Assembly: GCA_051294375.1 (NCBI GenBank) | Contig: CM119265.1 | Span: 20,464,672 to 20,528,671, forward strand | Length of the DNA stretch: 64,000 bases | Direction: 5' to 3' | From: Paraspadella gotoi | Taxonomy: Eukaryota; Chaetognatha | Shown here: positions 22,331 to 34,120 of the stretch, piece after piece | Layout: each line of letters begins with the position of its first letter | Position numbering within the stretch: the stretch's first letter is position 1 | Translations under genes and position numbers: made by a program | Notes under the pieces: model-generated | Databases searched by the model: none | Seen by the model: the letters and a program-made list of their open reading frames with translations, nothing else | What the model was told of the DNA's origin: nothing

Positions 22331-24640
22331 CATTTTATACTTTTGGCTTTGTGCTCACAACATCCTCCCTTTGGTGCTCTACTTAACATTTATATTTTTG
22401 TATTCATGCATTAATCTTGATTAATTCACATACCAAATATTTTTTCAGTTTGCACTTTTTGTTATTATAATATTTAACTAAGGTTTAAAACCTGTTAATC
22501 TTTGTAGTTGTAACATCCACCTCTAAACTCCCACCACCTCTAAACTCCGCCTCTAAAAAAAGAAAAGAAACCCGCACATCTAAACACCCCGCACTTAAAC
22601 GTCCGCATACCTTACCTCTAAAATCCCCGCCACCTGTACTAACACGACCACTGCCACCCAGTTGAAACCCGCAACCTAAACTCCGCATCTCTAAAACTCA
22701 CTGGGGCCCCACCACTCTAAAACTCCCCACCGTCTAAACACAACCCGACACTCTAAACAGTCGACAGGCCCACCACCTCTAACATTCTTGCCACCTACTA
22801 AAGTAGGTGCGCCACCTCATAAAAATGTACGTAATGGCCGCACAACGCTGTGGTTGATCTAAGCACCCCCCACTCTAACGTCGCTACTGTAAACGTCCAC
22901 CACTGTTAAACGTCCGCCACCTGTAAACGTCGGCCACCTCTAAACGTCCAGCCACCTCTAACGTCCGCCTTCACCTGTGAATGTCCGCCACCTCTAAACG
23001 TCCGCACTCTAAAGCGTCCGCCAGCGCCTCATAAAAAACCCGCCAACCTTAAACGTCCGCTCACCTGTAAAACGTCCGCACACTCTCTAAACGTCCGCCA
23101 CTGTAAACGTCCGCACCCTGTAAATCGTCCCGCACTCTAAAGCGTCCGCCACCTCTAAACGTCCGCCACTCTAAACACCGCCGACCTCTAAAACCGTCCG
23201 CCACCTGTAAACGTCCGCCACTTCCTAAATGTCCGCCACCTGTAAACGTCCACCACCTCGTAAACGTCCGCCACCTCAAAAAAACCCGCCACATCTAAAC
23301 TCCCACCACTCTATACTCCCGCCACCTTGGCATTTCGCTCTGAGTGACGTTCGTCCATCCACGACGCAATTAGGCGCCTTTTGTCTCTGCGCTCATCACG
23401 GGCCTTTCGTTTAGATTTAAGTTGTGAGAGAAAAAGGGGGAGAAGAGAAGGGGAAGGGGGGGGAAAGAGTGGACAAGGGAAAGGATGTGAAGTGAGATCA
23501 GACGAGATGGCTCAGAGGAAAAGGGTCGAGAGGATGAGTGGATCTAGTGAGATAAAAAGAAAAAGAAAAAGAGAAAAAGAGAAACCGGGAACGGATTTTG
23601 GACGGAGAGAGGCGAAGTCAAAAGAGAGACGAGCTTAAGCCGCGCGTTTAATGGGGAAAAAACTTGGAAAGGTGTAAGACAAAGAGAGAGAAAAAAAATG
23701 GGAGAAAACGTTAGAAGAAAAAGGAGAAAATTAAAAATGAAAGAACCAAAACATAAAAAAAGTTAAAAGGGACAACAAAAAAAAAGAAGAAAACGGGAGA
23801 AAACAAAATCACGGACTGCGAAACAAAGGGAGATTAAGAAGCTGAAAAAAAAAAAAAGAGAAAAGAAAAAAAAGCCTTGAGAAAGCAAAGTGGAATTAAA
23901 TTTCGTCTGCCCTCAAATTCATCCGGTGGACATTTTCAATGTCTTTTTGTTGTTTATGCAGTCGTCGCTATTTTGGTTGTTATTACTGTGTCGTCGTCGT
24001 CGTCGTCGTCGTCGTCTTCGTCGTCGCCCTTCGCTCGATTTCTATTAAGCGAAAGACATAAAGTCGAAATGGAACGGAGAGGACGAAGACGATGACTGCA
24101 TAAGACGACGACGACGACGACGATGGGGACGACGAAAATTTGCCAAGTTGTTCCATCGTCTCCGGTCGAGGGTGAAGGTTGACGTCGACTCACGAACTGA
24201 GTTTCAGTGTGAATGAGGCTTTCGTGAATTTTACGCACATAAGCAGAGAACGCTGGCTGAGAACATGACGAATTGAGTTTCGCATTCATATTGTCGCCGG
24301 TAGCACAAGTCGAATTCATGTCACCTTTTCTCAATCGGTGGCCACCTGTTCTCATTTTCTGAAACGATAACATTGCTACCTACTTTCCAATATTTCTGAA
24401 TCGCCACGTCAGAATCGTCGCCAAATTTGGCGTGGAACAAAATCTCCTCATCTCTCTCTCTCTCCGTCCCTCTCATCTGCTCTCTCTCGTCTCTCTCTCC
24501 TCACTTCTCTTCCTCTCCTCTCCTCCCTCATCTCTCTCTCTCTCTCATCTCTCTCTTCTCCTCTCTCTCTCAGGTCTCTCCCCCCCTCTCTATCTTCCCG
24601 TACTGAGCGTGTTTCTCCTCTCTCTCTCTTCTCCTCATTC
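22204..24640. repeat. Right arm of palindrome 1
   Basis: Partner of 19660-22178 and of the noisy direct copy at 15630-18560. It carries the GCGCGC units, the 17-bp minisatellite, an A/G-rich tract, a (GTC)n and a (CT)n end. No coding frame survives across the three copies. Confidence 0.85.
22505..23335 (+). repeat. 17-bp minisatellite, copy 2
   Basis: CGTCCGCCACCTCTAAA units with CACCTGTAAA variants, roughly 40 repeats. Confidence 0.9.
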
Positions 24641-24649
24641 CATTTTCTA

Positions 24650-25320
24650 GTTTCGAGTTGAGGGCGACGTTTGTTGGACTTCGGCCAACCGAGGATTTTG
24701 TGTCCAGGACTGAATTTCATGGCCGACAGAGATTCCGAGAGTCCGAGCGAAACGTCGGATCCTCGATGTCAAAATTATTCCATTTTTGAACGCCATATTT
24801 AGAGTAGGATTTTTCTCGTTTGTAAACATTTACTGCGGAGATATCTCAGAATCCCTTCAACCTAGAGACTTAGATTGTAGCTCATTTTGTAGCCTACCGT
24901 CTGGCATTTTTGAATATATCATTTTTTTTAATTTTAAAGAAGAGAAAAAATCCTGCGTGTTCATTACCTAATATTTATTTTTCTTTAAATTTTAAGTACT
25001 TTTTAATCATTAGAAAGAAATTGGAAAATCGAATCGATGAAGTTTCAAATTTGACCTCATCTTAATAATTAGTCACTTGACAAAAAAAGACTCATTGCAA
25101 ATATGTTATACCGTACGTCATTGAAAATTCCAAACCGAAACCTTCAAAAACGACTGTCATTAAACTCTTTAAATTTTACATTTGCCGAGATATACTGTCA
25201 TGAAATGTTACAAACGAAAAAAATCATACTGTTGATGACGCAGAAACGAGGGATTAGCGCGGTTAGGAAGCATTAAAAGTAAGCAAAAGCTAGCATTGAA
25301 TTCATTACTTGACCAGAAGG
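24650..25320. other. Unassigned; one weak exon-like stretch
   Basis: After CCATTTTCTAG (ends 24649) the + strand is open for about 45 codons (includes GLRPTEDFVSRTEF) to TGA near 24789. The - strand is open over the same bases, so the call is undecided. 24900-25320 is AT-rich with no frame. Confidence 0.2.
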
Positions 25321-25627
25321 CAATGTACCCCGGTCGAGTGATGCGCGCTTTTAACCCCGGCGGTCCACAATCAGAAGGTGGATGCCCAGTGGGCCGGATT
25401 GAGGGGTCGAAAAGAGGGCGTGAGAGCTAAAGGAGAGCGGTCAAGGGTAGGAATGAGGAAAGGAATCACGTGAGAAGCCGGAAGAAAGCCCTGCGGCGTC
25501 GGCGGCGGAGGGGGCGGTCGCGCAGTGGCAGCGGCGGGCATCCAAACGGCCGACGGCATTTCGGCTCAAGTGGAGAGCGAAATGAAGGTGATAAACTAAA
25601 TTCGTCGTCTATGGGACCTCATATCCA

Positions 25628-25690
<63 letters not shown>
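25320..25690. other. CpG-rich patch followed by (CT)n
   Basis: 25320-25600 is the most GC-rich unique stretch between 25 and 30 kb (GGCGTCGGCGGCGGAGG). (CT)27 follows at 25631-25684. It could be a CpG-rich promoter, but no TATA box or confident downstream exon is visible. Confidence 0.35.
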
Positions 25691-25692
<2 letters not shown>

Positions 25693-25739
25693 TACTGGTT
25701 CTTTGTTCCATAAGCCCAGAGTGAGATTCATGTCTAAAA

Positions 25740-26220
25740 AGAAATTTGTCAGCCAAAAAATAACAAACAAAAAATAAGAGGAAAAAAAAGAGACAAAAAG
25801 AAGAGACTGAGAGGGAGAAGCATTAGAGAAATATGGAAAAGGAAGAAAGGATGAAAAAAAAAGGAGTAAAAAGGAATGAAAAAAAGAAAAGTAAAAGTTA
25901 GAAATAAGGAAAAAGGTTTCGTATAAAAGATTAAGGAAAGAATGAAAATGGAAATAAAGGAAAAGAAGGAAAAGGGTAGACATAATGAAAAGGAAAAAGA
26001 AAAAAAAGAAGCGGAAAAAATAAAGAATAAAAAAAGGGATAAAAAAAAAATAGGAAAGAGAGAGAAAAAAAAAGCTGGAGACGAAGAATCAGACAAATCG
26101 TTGGAGAACAAACAACTTTGTTACGTCGTCGCGTAACCTAGAGACAGGGAGTTAAAGAGGGAGGAAGGAAAAGAGATATGAGAAACGTTTCATCATCAAA
26201 GGGGCACACGGTACCCCCGA
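25740..26220. other. A/G low-complexity tract
   Basis: Nearly all purine on the + strand. Frames across it are Lys/Glu-rich or Phe/Leu/Ser-rich artefacts. Confidence 0.8.
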
Positions 26221-26320
26221 GCTAAGATAATTCTTTTTCTCCATAATTCTTGAATTTTATCATTTTACACAAACATTTCTTCCTAAAACTTAACACGACG
26301 CTCGTCATATACAATTCTTT

Positions 26321-26488
26321 NNNNNNNNNNNNNNNNNNNNNNNNNNNNNNNNNNNNNNNNNNNNNNNNNNNNNNNNNNNNNNNNNNNNNNNNNNNNNNNN
26401 NNNNNNNNNNNNNNNNNNNNNNNNNNNNNNNNNNNNNNNNNNNNNNNNNNNNNNNNNNNNNNNNNNNNNNNNNNNNNNNNNNNNNNNN
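26321..26488. other. Assembly gap (168 N) and flank
   Basis: To the right, 26489-26790 is complex and CpG-containing, with a GTCGGC(A/G)CC motif repeated four times at 26692-26760. Both strands are open, so no gene is called. A 13-N gap follows at 26880-26892. Confidence 0.6.
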
Positions 26489-26993
26489 ATTTGTGGTTGG
26501 CAGAAGATACTTTTCACTTTTAGCGCGCGGAAACTCTCACCGAGTTTGTAAACATAGGTTGCTCCGCATTTTTTCGCCCGACATTCCGTTCAACTCATTG
26601 AGCATTCTCGTGGACAACGAAGCTTGGACCCGCCTTCGTTTTACATTCATGCCGGCATTCGCGGCTGCATTGGTTGCTGTATATATTTGTGTCGGCACCC
26701 AGCACCCTGCGTCGGCACCATGCGTCATCTCCCAACGTCGGCGCCCATCGTCGGCGCTCGCTCGGGGCCCCCTTTTTTCTCTCTCTTGAGACTTGTCTTT
26801 TGTTTTCATTGTTTTGATGGATTTGTTGCGCGGCAGTTAAGACCATTAGACTTTTGTTTGCGATATGTTTTTTTTTTTTNNNNNNNNNNNNNTGTTTGTA
26901 TTGAGATGTCTCAACAGTTGAAACGTTAACACTGTATCGATTTACCTTACACCGTTATGAGGCATAATTCATAGGGAATATGAACGGAATAAC

Positions 26994-27051
26994 GATACAC
27001 AATCACTCTGAGTGTATAATTCGATACTCAATCACTCTTACTGTATAATTC
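26994..27051. repeat. 29-bp tandem duplication
   Basis: Two units beginning GATACACAATCACTC and GATACTCAATCACTC and ending TGTATAATTC, with a few differences. Confidence 0.85.
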
Positions 27052-27164
27052 AGTCTGAAAAAAATAGTTTTTTTTCTCTCGCGTTGGGATTCGCTTCGCC
27101 TCGTCTCCCTTAACGACAAAAGCGAGATCGGGGACATGTGGTGGGCGTGTTAACGACTGAGCGA

Positions 27165-27808
27165 NNNNNNNNNNNNNNNNNNNNNNNNNNNNNNNNNNNN
27201 NNNNNNNNNNNNNNNNNNNNNNNNNNNNNNNNNNNNNNNNNNNNNNNNNNNNNNNNNNNNNNNNNNNNNNNNNNNNNNNNNNNNNNNNNNNNNNNNNNNN
27301 NNNNNAGAGAGAAATTGGAGTTGAGAAGAAAAGAGAAAGTAAAACAGACCGAGAAAGAGTGTGAGATACACAACGATAATAACCATTTTCATTTACTGCA
27401 AATTAAACTTGAAATGTTTATCTTGTTTATGTTTGTCTTTTTCTCCAAAACAAAAGCTAGATCTTGTGGCAAAATTTATATTTTCAGTTTGTCCCCAGAG
27501 AAAGGGAACAAATTTTTAAAGAAACATAAATTATCAAAAATATATCAACGATTTCCAAAATAAATGTTAAAAAAAATTCATTCTCTCTCTCTCNNNNNNN
27601 NNNNNNNNNNNNNNNNNNNNNNNNNNNNNNNNNNNNNNNNNNNNNNNNNNNNNNNNNNNNNNNNNNNNNNNNNNNNNNNNNNNNNNNNNNNNNNNNNNNN
27701 NNNNNNNNNNNNNNNNNNNNNNNNNNNNNNNNNNNNNNNNNNNNNNNNNNNNNNNNNNNNNNNNNNNNNNNNNNNNNNNNNNNNNNNNNNNNNNNNNNNN
27801 NNNNNNNN
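27165..27808. other. Two gaps around an AT-rich segment
   Basis: N runs at 27165-27305 and 27594-27808 flank 290 bp of AT-rich DNA. TTTATATTTTCAG at 27474-27486 is a good acceptor, but only 13 codons follow before TAA. Confidence 0.6.
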
Positions 27809-27842
<34 letters not shown>

Positions 27843-27843
27843 T
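27809..27843. repeat. (GAC)n at a gap edge
   Basis: About 11 ACG/GAC units directly after the gap. Confidence 0.9.
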
Positions 27844-27943
27844 CACGATCGCGACGATGATTTCCTTGCGACTGTTTACACGAATTGGTTTCCACCCTAA
27901 CAGCAATTCTCTCCTCCTACTTTGTATCCGACTTTGAGCATCT

Positions 27944-28535
27944 TTTTTTAATCTCCCTCTCTCTCTTTTTCTCATTCTTTCCCATTCTGTACCCTCTCTT
28001 CTCTCTCTCCCTCCATTCTCTTCCTTTCCCTTGTATCCATTTTCTTGTCTCTTTCCATCTCTCTCACTCTTCCTTTTCTTTCATTCCTCCTCGTCTTCAT
28101 AACTCTCTTTCCTCCCCTTCCTCCCTTTCGCCTTTCCTTTCCTCCCTTTCCTTCTCGACTTAATATTATCCTCCGTTTCTTTTCTTCACTATCTTTCCTC
28201 TCTGTTACCCTTCCTTTCCTCCCTTTCCTCCACGACTTCATTTTATCCTCCATTTCCTCCCTTTCCTCCTCGACTTCTTCCTTTTTATTCTTTCGCTTCC
28301 TCCATTTCCTTCTCCATTTCTTCCTGCAAGAAGACATCAATGGGTTTCGTTGCAGTTTTATTTGTCGACCCCATTTTCACCCCCATGTTCTTTCCTCCCT
28401 TCCTCCCTCTCCCTCCATGTTTCCACTTCGTTCGTCCTCTCTCCACCTCCTTTTCTTTTTCTCTCTTTACCTTTCCTCCTTTTCTTTCCTTTTTCTTTCC
28501 TTTTTCTTTTCCTCCTTCGAAGAAGAAATGATTTC
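27944..28535. other. Pyrimidine-rich tract
   Basis: Long CCTTTCCTCC-type low complexity. Open frames on both strands are compositional. Confidence 0.8.
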
Positions 28536-28827
28536 TTCTTCGATCAAAACAGGAGGAAACGAGATCAACAAGCGACGTGAGGAGAGAACGGAGAAACGAA
28601 CGGAAGTAAGAAACGAACAAACGATGGAACGGAACGAGGGACTAATCACAGAACGAAGGATTAAAAAAAAAATACTTAAAGAGTGAAGAACGTGTAAAGA
28701 AAGTAGCGAAGGAGAAATTATTAAACAAATAAACAAACACACGAATAAACAAAGGCAAGAACAATAGCATTTGTTGCGTCCTGCCCAATCGGGCATTCGT
28801 CGTTCTACTTTCGTATGTTCTCGACCC

Positions 28828-28840
28828 GTTGCTAAGCAAC
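28828..28840 (+). promoter_or_regulatory. Perfect X-box palindrome (RFX type)
   Basis: GTTGCTAAGCAAC is a perfect inverted repeat of two RFX half sites with a 1-bp centre, set in TCGACCC-N13-CCGACCAACC. A second palindrome GCCCAATCGGGC lies 40 bp upstream (28783-28794). No transcription unit was identified nearby. Confidence 0.5.
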
Positions 28841-29001
28841 CCGACCAACCGAATCGCGGATCAGAAAAAAAAAAAATAGAAAAAAAAGAAGAAATTATCG
28901 GAAATTCGTCAAAAAGTTTTTTTTTTCTCGCGAAGAAGAAAATGAGGATCTCAATTTCCATCTAATCCGGACATCATGGAGAGGAGGAAGAGTGGGAAGA
29001 A

Positions 29002-29811
29002 NNNNNNNNNNNNNNNNNNNNNNNNNNNNNNNNNNNNNNNNNNNNNNNNNNNNNNNNNNNNNNNNNNNNNNNNNNNNNNNNNNNNNNNNNNNNNNNNNNN
29101 NNNNNNNNNNNNNNNNNNNNNNNNNNNNNNNNNNNNNNNNNNNNNNNNNNNNNNNNNNNNNNNNNNNNNNNNNNNNNNNNNNNNNNNNNNNNNNNNNNNN
29201 NNNNNNNNNNNNNNNNNNNNNNNNNNNNNNNNNNNNNNNNNNNNNNNNNNNNNNNNNNNNNNNNNNNNNNNNNNNNNNNNNNNNNNNNNNNNNNNNNNNN
29301 NNNNNNNNNNNNNNNNNNNNNNNNNNNNNNNNNNNNNNNNNNNNNNNNNNNNNNNNNNNNNNNNNNNNNNNNNNNNNNNNNNNNNNNNNNNNNNNNNNNN
29401 NNNNNNNNNNNNNNNNNNNNNNNNNNNNNNNNNNNNNNNNNNNNNNNNNNNNNNNNNNNNNNNNNNNNNNNNNNNNNNNNNNNNNNNNNNNNNNNNNNNN
29501 NNNNNNNNNNNNNNNNNNNNNNNNNNNNNNNNNNNNNNNNNNAGAAAGAGGGACAGGATGAGTAAGAAGAGAGAAATGGAGAAGAGAAGACAGAAGAAAT
29601 GAGAGATAATTCGGGCAAGGGCGGACAGAGGAGGCAGTGGATTTAGAGAACTTAAAGATGAAATAAAAATCGAGTTAAANNNNNNNNNNNNNNNNNNNNN
29701 NNNNNNNNNNNNNNNNNNNNNNNNNNNNNNNNNNNNNNNNNNNNNNNNNNNNNNNNNNNNNNNNNNNNNNNNNNNNNNNNNNNNNNNNNNNNNNNNNNNN
29801 NNNNNNNNNNN
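29002..29811. other. Two assembly gaps (541 N and 132 N)
   Basis: Gaps at 29002-29542 and 29680-29811. The 137 bp between them are A/G-rich. Confidence 0.95.
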
Positions 29812-30590
29812 TGAGTCAACGCTAAACACTCTTCCAACGTCGTCCGGGAACTAAATACAGAAAAAAAAATGTTAAAACTTTATTCCGACAAAAAAATGAA
29901 AAAAATAAAAGGAGAGAAAAAAAAATGGGGACGTGCATCGGTCGGCGCGACGGAGCGGAAAGTCAGCATGAAAAAATGGAAAGAGGGAAAAAGAGAGAAA
30001 AAAAAAGGGAAAAAAAGAAAAAAACGAGGGAAAATTGAAAAAAAAAGCAGAAAGTAATAAAAAAATAGGAAAAAAAAGAGAAGAGATTAAAACGAGAGGA
30101 GAAAGTGAAATGAGAGACGAAGTCAGTTTATTGTCGGGATGAAAATATGAGATGTTACAAGATGTGAAAAAAATAATATTTTTAATTATATTAAATAATA
30201 TTATACTAATGTTCAGATACAGCAACAACAATTTGGATTTGGAGCAATCGCCTCATAAAGTGTATTATATGGAATGAAAAAAAAAAGTAGTATTAGTGAT
30301 GGATGAAAAAAAAAAATTTAAATTTTTGACGACGTTTCTCAAGAGTTATTATTCATTATCTAATAAATATTACTATATATTACTAATGACACGTTTCATT
30401 TTTTCCTCCCCTTTTTTTCCCTTCCTGCCATCGTTCGAAGCAACCAAAGGTAAGTTCAAGAAACCAAATTCACAAAAAAAAATTCTCTCTTTATGAATGA
30501 ATGAAATGCGAACATGAGTTTATTGACCGATTGAACGATTAAATTTTAGTGAAGAACAAAAAAAAAAAAAAAAACAACAAAGAAATGAGT
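29812..30590. other. A-rich DNA, no gene seen
   Basis: AAAAAG-type low complexity to about 30120, then AT-rich. CAACCAAAGGTAAGTTC at 30440-30456 is a good + strand donor sequence, but no exon frame supports it. Confidence 0.5.
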
Positions 30591-30606
30591 CACCGAAGTC
30601 CACAAT

Positions 30607-30890
30607 TCCTCCTCCTCCTCCTCCTCCTCCTCCTCCTCTCACCTCCTTAAACCTAGAAAATTTATTCGTCGTCAACCGCCGGGTCCTCCACACTTTTCCT
30701 AATCCATCAAAACCCCCCCTAAACCCTAACCCCAACATCTTCCCCATCATCTCGTCCTTCGTCTTCCCCATCATTACCCCCATCATCTTCCCAGCAACAT
30801 CCGTTGGCCTCCATCTGACCTCCTGATGCGACGAAGTTCCATCAGGTGGAAAATAACCGCGACCGAACCTCTCTCATCCTCTCTCATCGC

Positions 30891-30950
<60 letters not shown>
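30607..30950. repeat. (CTC)n, then (CT)n
   Basis: Ten CTC units at 30607-30637 and (CT)n at 30894-30949. Between them is CCATCATCTTCCCC-rich DNA with a telomere-like CCCTAAACCCTAACCCC at 30717-30733. Confidence 0.9.
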
Positions 30951-30952
<2 letters not shown>

Positions 30953-31480
30953 CGATTTCATTTCGCCCGGTGCAACGCCCCTCAATCACGGGAGAGGGCC
31001 AGTTGCCAAAGTTTGGGACCCTTTCATTACGAGAACGACGGCGACGACGAACGACGAAGGTGACCCCTAGTTGTCACGCTTCGGGTTCGACGACTTTGTT
31101 CTTTTGTTTTGCGGAGACCCCGTTTCTTTTCCTCTTGTTTCCTTTTTTTGTTTTGCGAAGAACTCCGTTTCGTCGTCGTCGTCGTCGTCGTTTTTTGCTA
31201 CAAAGAAAACAGATTGCGATCGGCACCCAAGTATTTGCATTTTATATTCGAAAATCAATACGTACCTGACGTGAGAATCAAGGTAGTTGCAAAATTAAAC
31301 GCTTAGCTAAAATAATTTAAAAATAATAAGTTAGAAAGTTTTGGTAATTGTATGACGTTTAAACCGTCTAGATATTATATCTCCGAAATGTTCTTTTTTA
31401 GCTTTTATCACTCCAACCCCTTTGTCACTTGGGTTTTTAACAAAGGACGACGACAACGACAACAATAGAAATGTCGGTAA

Positions 31481-31777
31481 ATTCCACTCACCAACGGAAA
31501 AGGAAATCAAGCTGTTGATTTAAAACCGCTTTTATGGCATCGGGACATCAAGTGGAAACAAAAAAATCTGATCAACATTAAAAGACAGAACTATTCACTT
31601 CGAACAGCCCGTTTAGAAAAATCAATCCAACACCACATTCACCACTACGATCACCACTACGATCACCACCACGATCACCACGATCGCAACGAAACTCAAT
31701 TTCTGAGAAATTTGAAACGGTTAAAAAGGTTGGGTCCTTCGGGGGAAGAAAGGGACCTTCCTACGTTGTGGGAGTAA
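31481..31777 (+). CDS. 98-codon open frame, His/Asp-repeat then basic (unrecognised)
   Basis: Open from just after TAA at 31478-31480 to TAA at 31775-31777, with no Met, so if real it is an exon. Residues include LLWHRDIKWKQKNL, then RLEKSIQHH, a HHYDHHYDHHHDHHD block encoded by CACCACTACGAT units, then FLRNLKRLKRLGPSGEERDL. Histidine-aspartate repeats can bind metals, but here they follow a 12-bp DNA repeat and may be incidental. No clear acceptor precedes it. Confidence 0.25.
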   Translation: MPLTNGKGNQAVDLKPLLWHRDIKWKQKNLINIKRQNYSLRTARLEKSIQHHIHHYDHHYDHHHDHHDRNETQFLRNLKRLKRLGPSGEERDLPTLWE

Positions 31778-31789
31778 AACTTGGAAGAG

Positions 31790-32560
31790 AAAAAAAGGAG
31801 AAAAGGAAGAGAAAAAAAAAAGGAAGGAGAAACAAAGGGAAAAAAACATAGGAGGGTGTAAAGGAAGGAGCTGAAAGCAGAGGGGTAAAGAATAAAAAAA
31901 TTAGGGGAAAAATATCAATACGGAAATAAGAAGAAGAAAAAAGATAAAAAAAATAATAAGAAAATGAGAAATAAGAAAAGCGAAGTTTGAGGGAAATCGA
32001 GTATAAGGAATAACGCAAAACGAATTCCTTCAAAAGTCGAGACTTGTTCACGCAATGATTTTAAATAGAATGTGGAAATAGTTTTGACTTTACGAGTATT
32101 ACGGAATATTTTTGATTTAATTTCGTTTGTTATTCGAAAATTAATGAAATCATTAGCTTTGACAAGATCGAGTTCGATTGATTGATTTGTAATTTACAGA
32201 GAAAGTTTAAATAAAACTAGAATTAGAAAAAATTCTCTATGGTTAAAAATAGATTTATCAAGGAACCGACAAATAACCGAATAAATGATAAACTGAGACA
32301 GTGTCAGAGAGAGTGAATGAGTTTTGAGTATTGCGATCGACGCATCGAAAAAAGAAATATATTCTTTTCAGTAACAGGTTTCTCTTTTTCCTCCCTATTC
32401 TTTTTTTTTGTGCCTTTTCGTGTTTTGGCAAAGAATCGATTTTTTTTGGTATGACTCATTCGAAATATTATTTCAGATTGAACTTTATCGTAATTTTTTA
32501 TTCTTATCGCTCACCAAAAAAAAAGTCTTTGTTTGGTTTCCTGATTAGTTATTTAGTTGA
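31790..32560. other. AT-rich, no gene seen
   Basis: A-rich to about 31970, then AT-rich. Acceptor-like TTCTTTTCAG (32370) and TATTTCAG (32475) have no coding frame after them. Confidence 0.5.
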
Positions 32561-32631
32561 TTGACATTAATTCATTTATTTTTTTTAACTCTCTCTCCTT
32601 TTTTTTCCTATTTCTTGATTTTTTTCTCCCG

Positions 32632-32797
<166 letters not shown>

Positions 32798-32844
32798 TAT
32801 TTTGGTTTTCTCTTTTGAACAATTTATCGGATTTTTGTGCTCCC

Positions 32845-32858
32845 GTTGTCATGGAGAC
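32845..32858 (+). promoter_or_regulatory. X-box-like site
   Basis: GTTGTCATGGAGAC matches the AT-centred X-box layout with imperfect halves. Its internal ATGG also starts a 47-codon frame (METNETKEKTGTK then a Thr run) of doubtful value. Confidence 0.3.
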
Positions 32859-33009
32859 TAACGAAACAAAGGAGAAAACCGGGACGAAAACAACGACGAC
32901 GACAACGACGACGACAACGCGCGCGATTCGTGAGCGAAGCTGCGCACAACTCAGGATTCGAGCGATGAGTCGACAACAACAACAACAATTATGACGATGA
33001 TGACGAAAA

Positions 33010-33306
33010 TTTAGACTAAGTTAGACGCGATCAGGAATAACAAATTACTTGATTTACTTGGTTTACTTAGTAATAGAAACGAGAGAGAGAGTTTGTGAAA
33101 GAAAGAGAAAGAATAGCGGACGAAACGAAGAAGGTGGAGAGAGAGAGAGAGAGAGGAGCACGAGTAGAGAGAGAGGAGAAATGAAATATTTCATCATCCC
33201 GCTCTTTTTATCGTTACAGTCGGAAAGTAGAATAAGCCGTTAAGTCAGATTTTAATTCGGGTTAATCCGGCAACGTTTGGGCGATAAACGCCTAATTTAA
33301 TTTCCT

Positions 33307-33344
<38 letters not shown>

Positions 33345-33370
33345 CTCCTTCTCTCTCTCTCTCTCTCCTC
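33010..33370. repeat. Segment with copies at 42.6 and 50.2 kb
   Basis: AACAAATTACTTGATT with GGTTTACTTAGTAAT recurs in direct orientation at 42657. CGGCAACGTTTGGGCG recurs inverted at about 50260 (CGCCCAAACGTTGCCG), together with GGGATGATGAAATATT. A dispersed repeat or another long-read duplicate. Confidence 0.7.
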
Positions 33371-33553
33371 TCTTCATTTTTGTTTTAATACAATTGCAAG
33401 AATTTCGCAAGGATTTTGTCTTGGCAGTTAATCAGGCTTTTCACTTTCATTTTACTTATGTTTTTGTTAAAATTTTTTATCCAATAATTCAAACAAAGAT
33501 TCAAAAGAACGTAAAACTATTTTTTAGTGATTTTTTTTTCCACCGTCGCTAAG

Positions 33554-33626
33554 GAAAAAAGGAAATTTGTCCGCGTAAACAAAAAACGAGAATCGGCGAA
33601 GACGAAAAAAACACATTTCGTCGATG
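33554..33626 (+). CDS. Possible 73-nt internal exon, Lys/Arg-rich
   Basis: Bounded by TTTTTTCCACCGTCGCTAAG (acceptor, TAAG type) and a strong donor GATG|GTAAGT. In phase 0 it encodes EKRKFVRVNKKRESAKTKKT then HFVD, leaving one base. In the inverted second arm this exon has indels but keeps the donor. No neighbouring exon was linked, and a basic peptide from A-rich DNA is easy to obtain by chance. Confidence 0.25.
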
Positions 33627-34120
33627 GTAAGTTAGGTAAGGAGAATAAGGGACCAACGTAGGAGGAGGGAGGAGAAGAGCGGAAAGGAAGGAAAAAAATC
33701 ACACAGGCATAACAATCCCTCTCTTACGCAAACACCGAAAAAAAAAAAAGGAAACAATAAGTCGAAACTAGTAAAAAAAAAAAAAAAGGAAAAGAAAAAA
33801 AGAAAAGAGAAAACTGGGAAAACCGTCAATCCACAACGATAAAGAGGTTTGCTTTCTTTTTTTTTGTTTGTTTATTTTATGTTTATTTTAACCGTGACGA
33901 AACATATTGTTTTCTTTGAATTCGAGAAACCGATTCGGTTGGGTGTTTTTGAGGACAATGATGCTGTTGAATAAGTAATTCTACATTCTGTGCTTTACTT
34001 TAGTATTGAGTAAAAGTTTAAAAATATGTTGTTGTATATTACTCTCTTTTCGTTGTTTTTTTGAAAGTATTAGGAGAAAAACAGAAATTTGGTTTGACAA
34101 CGATTTATTTGACATAATTA

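Noticed and set aside
25609-26111. Long - strand Phe/Leu/Ser frames resembling membrane proteins
   Set aside because: Purely compositional: the + strand is an A/G tract.
28045-28686. 213-codon + strand frame
   Set aside because: Encoded by CCTTTCCTCC low complexity; the opposite strand is equally open.
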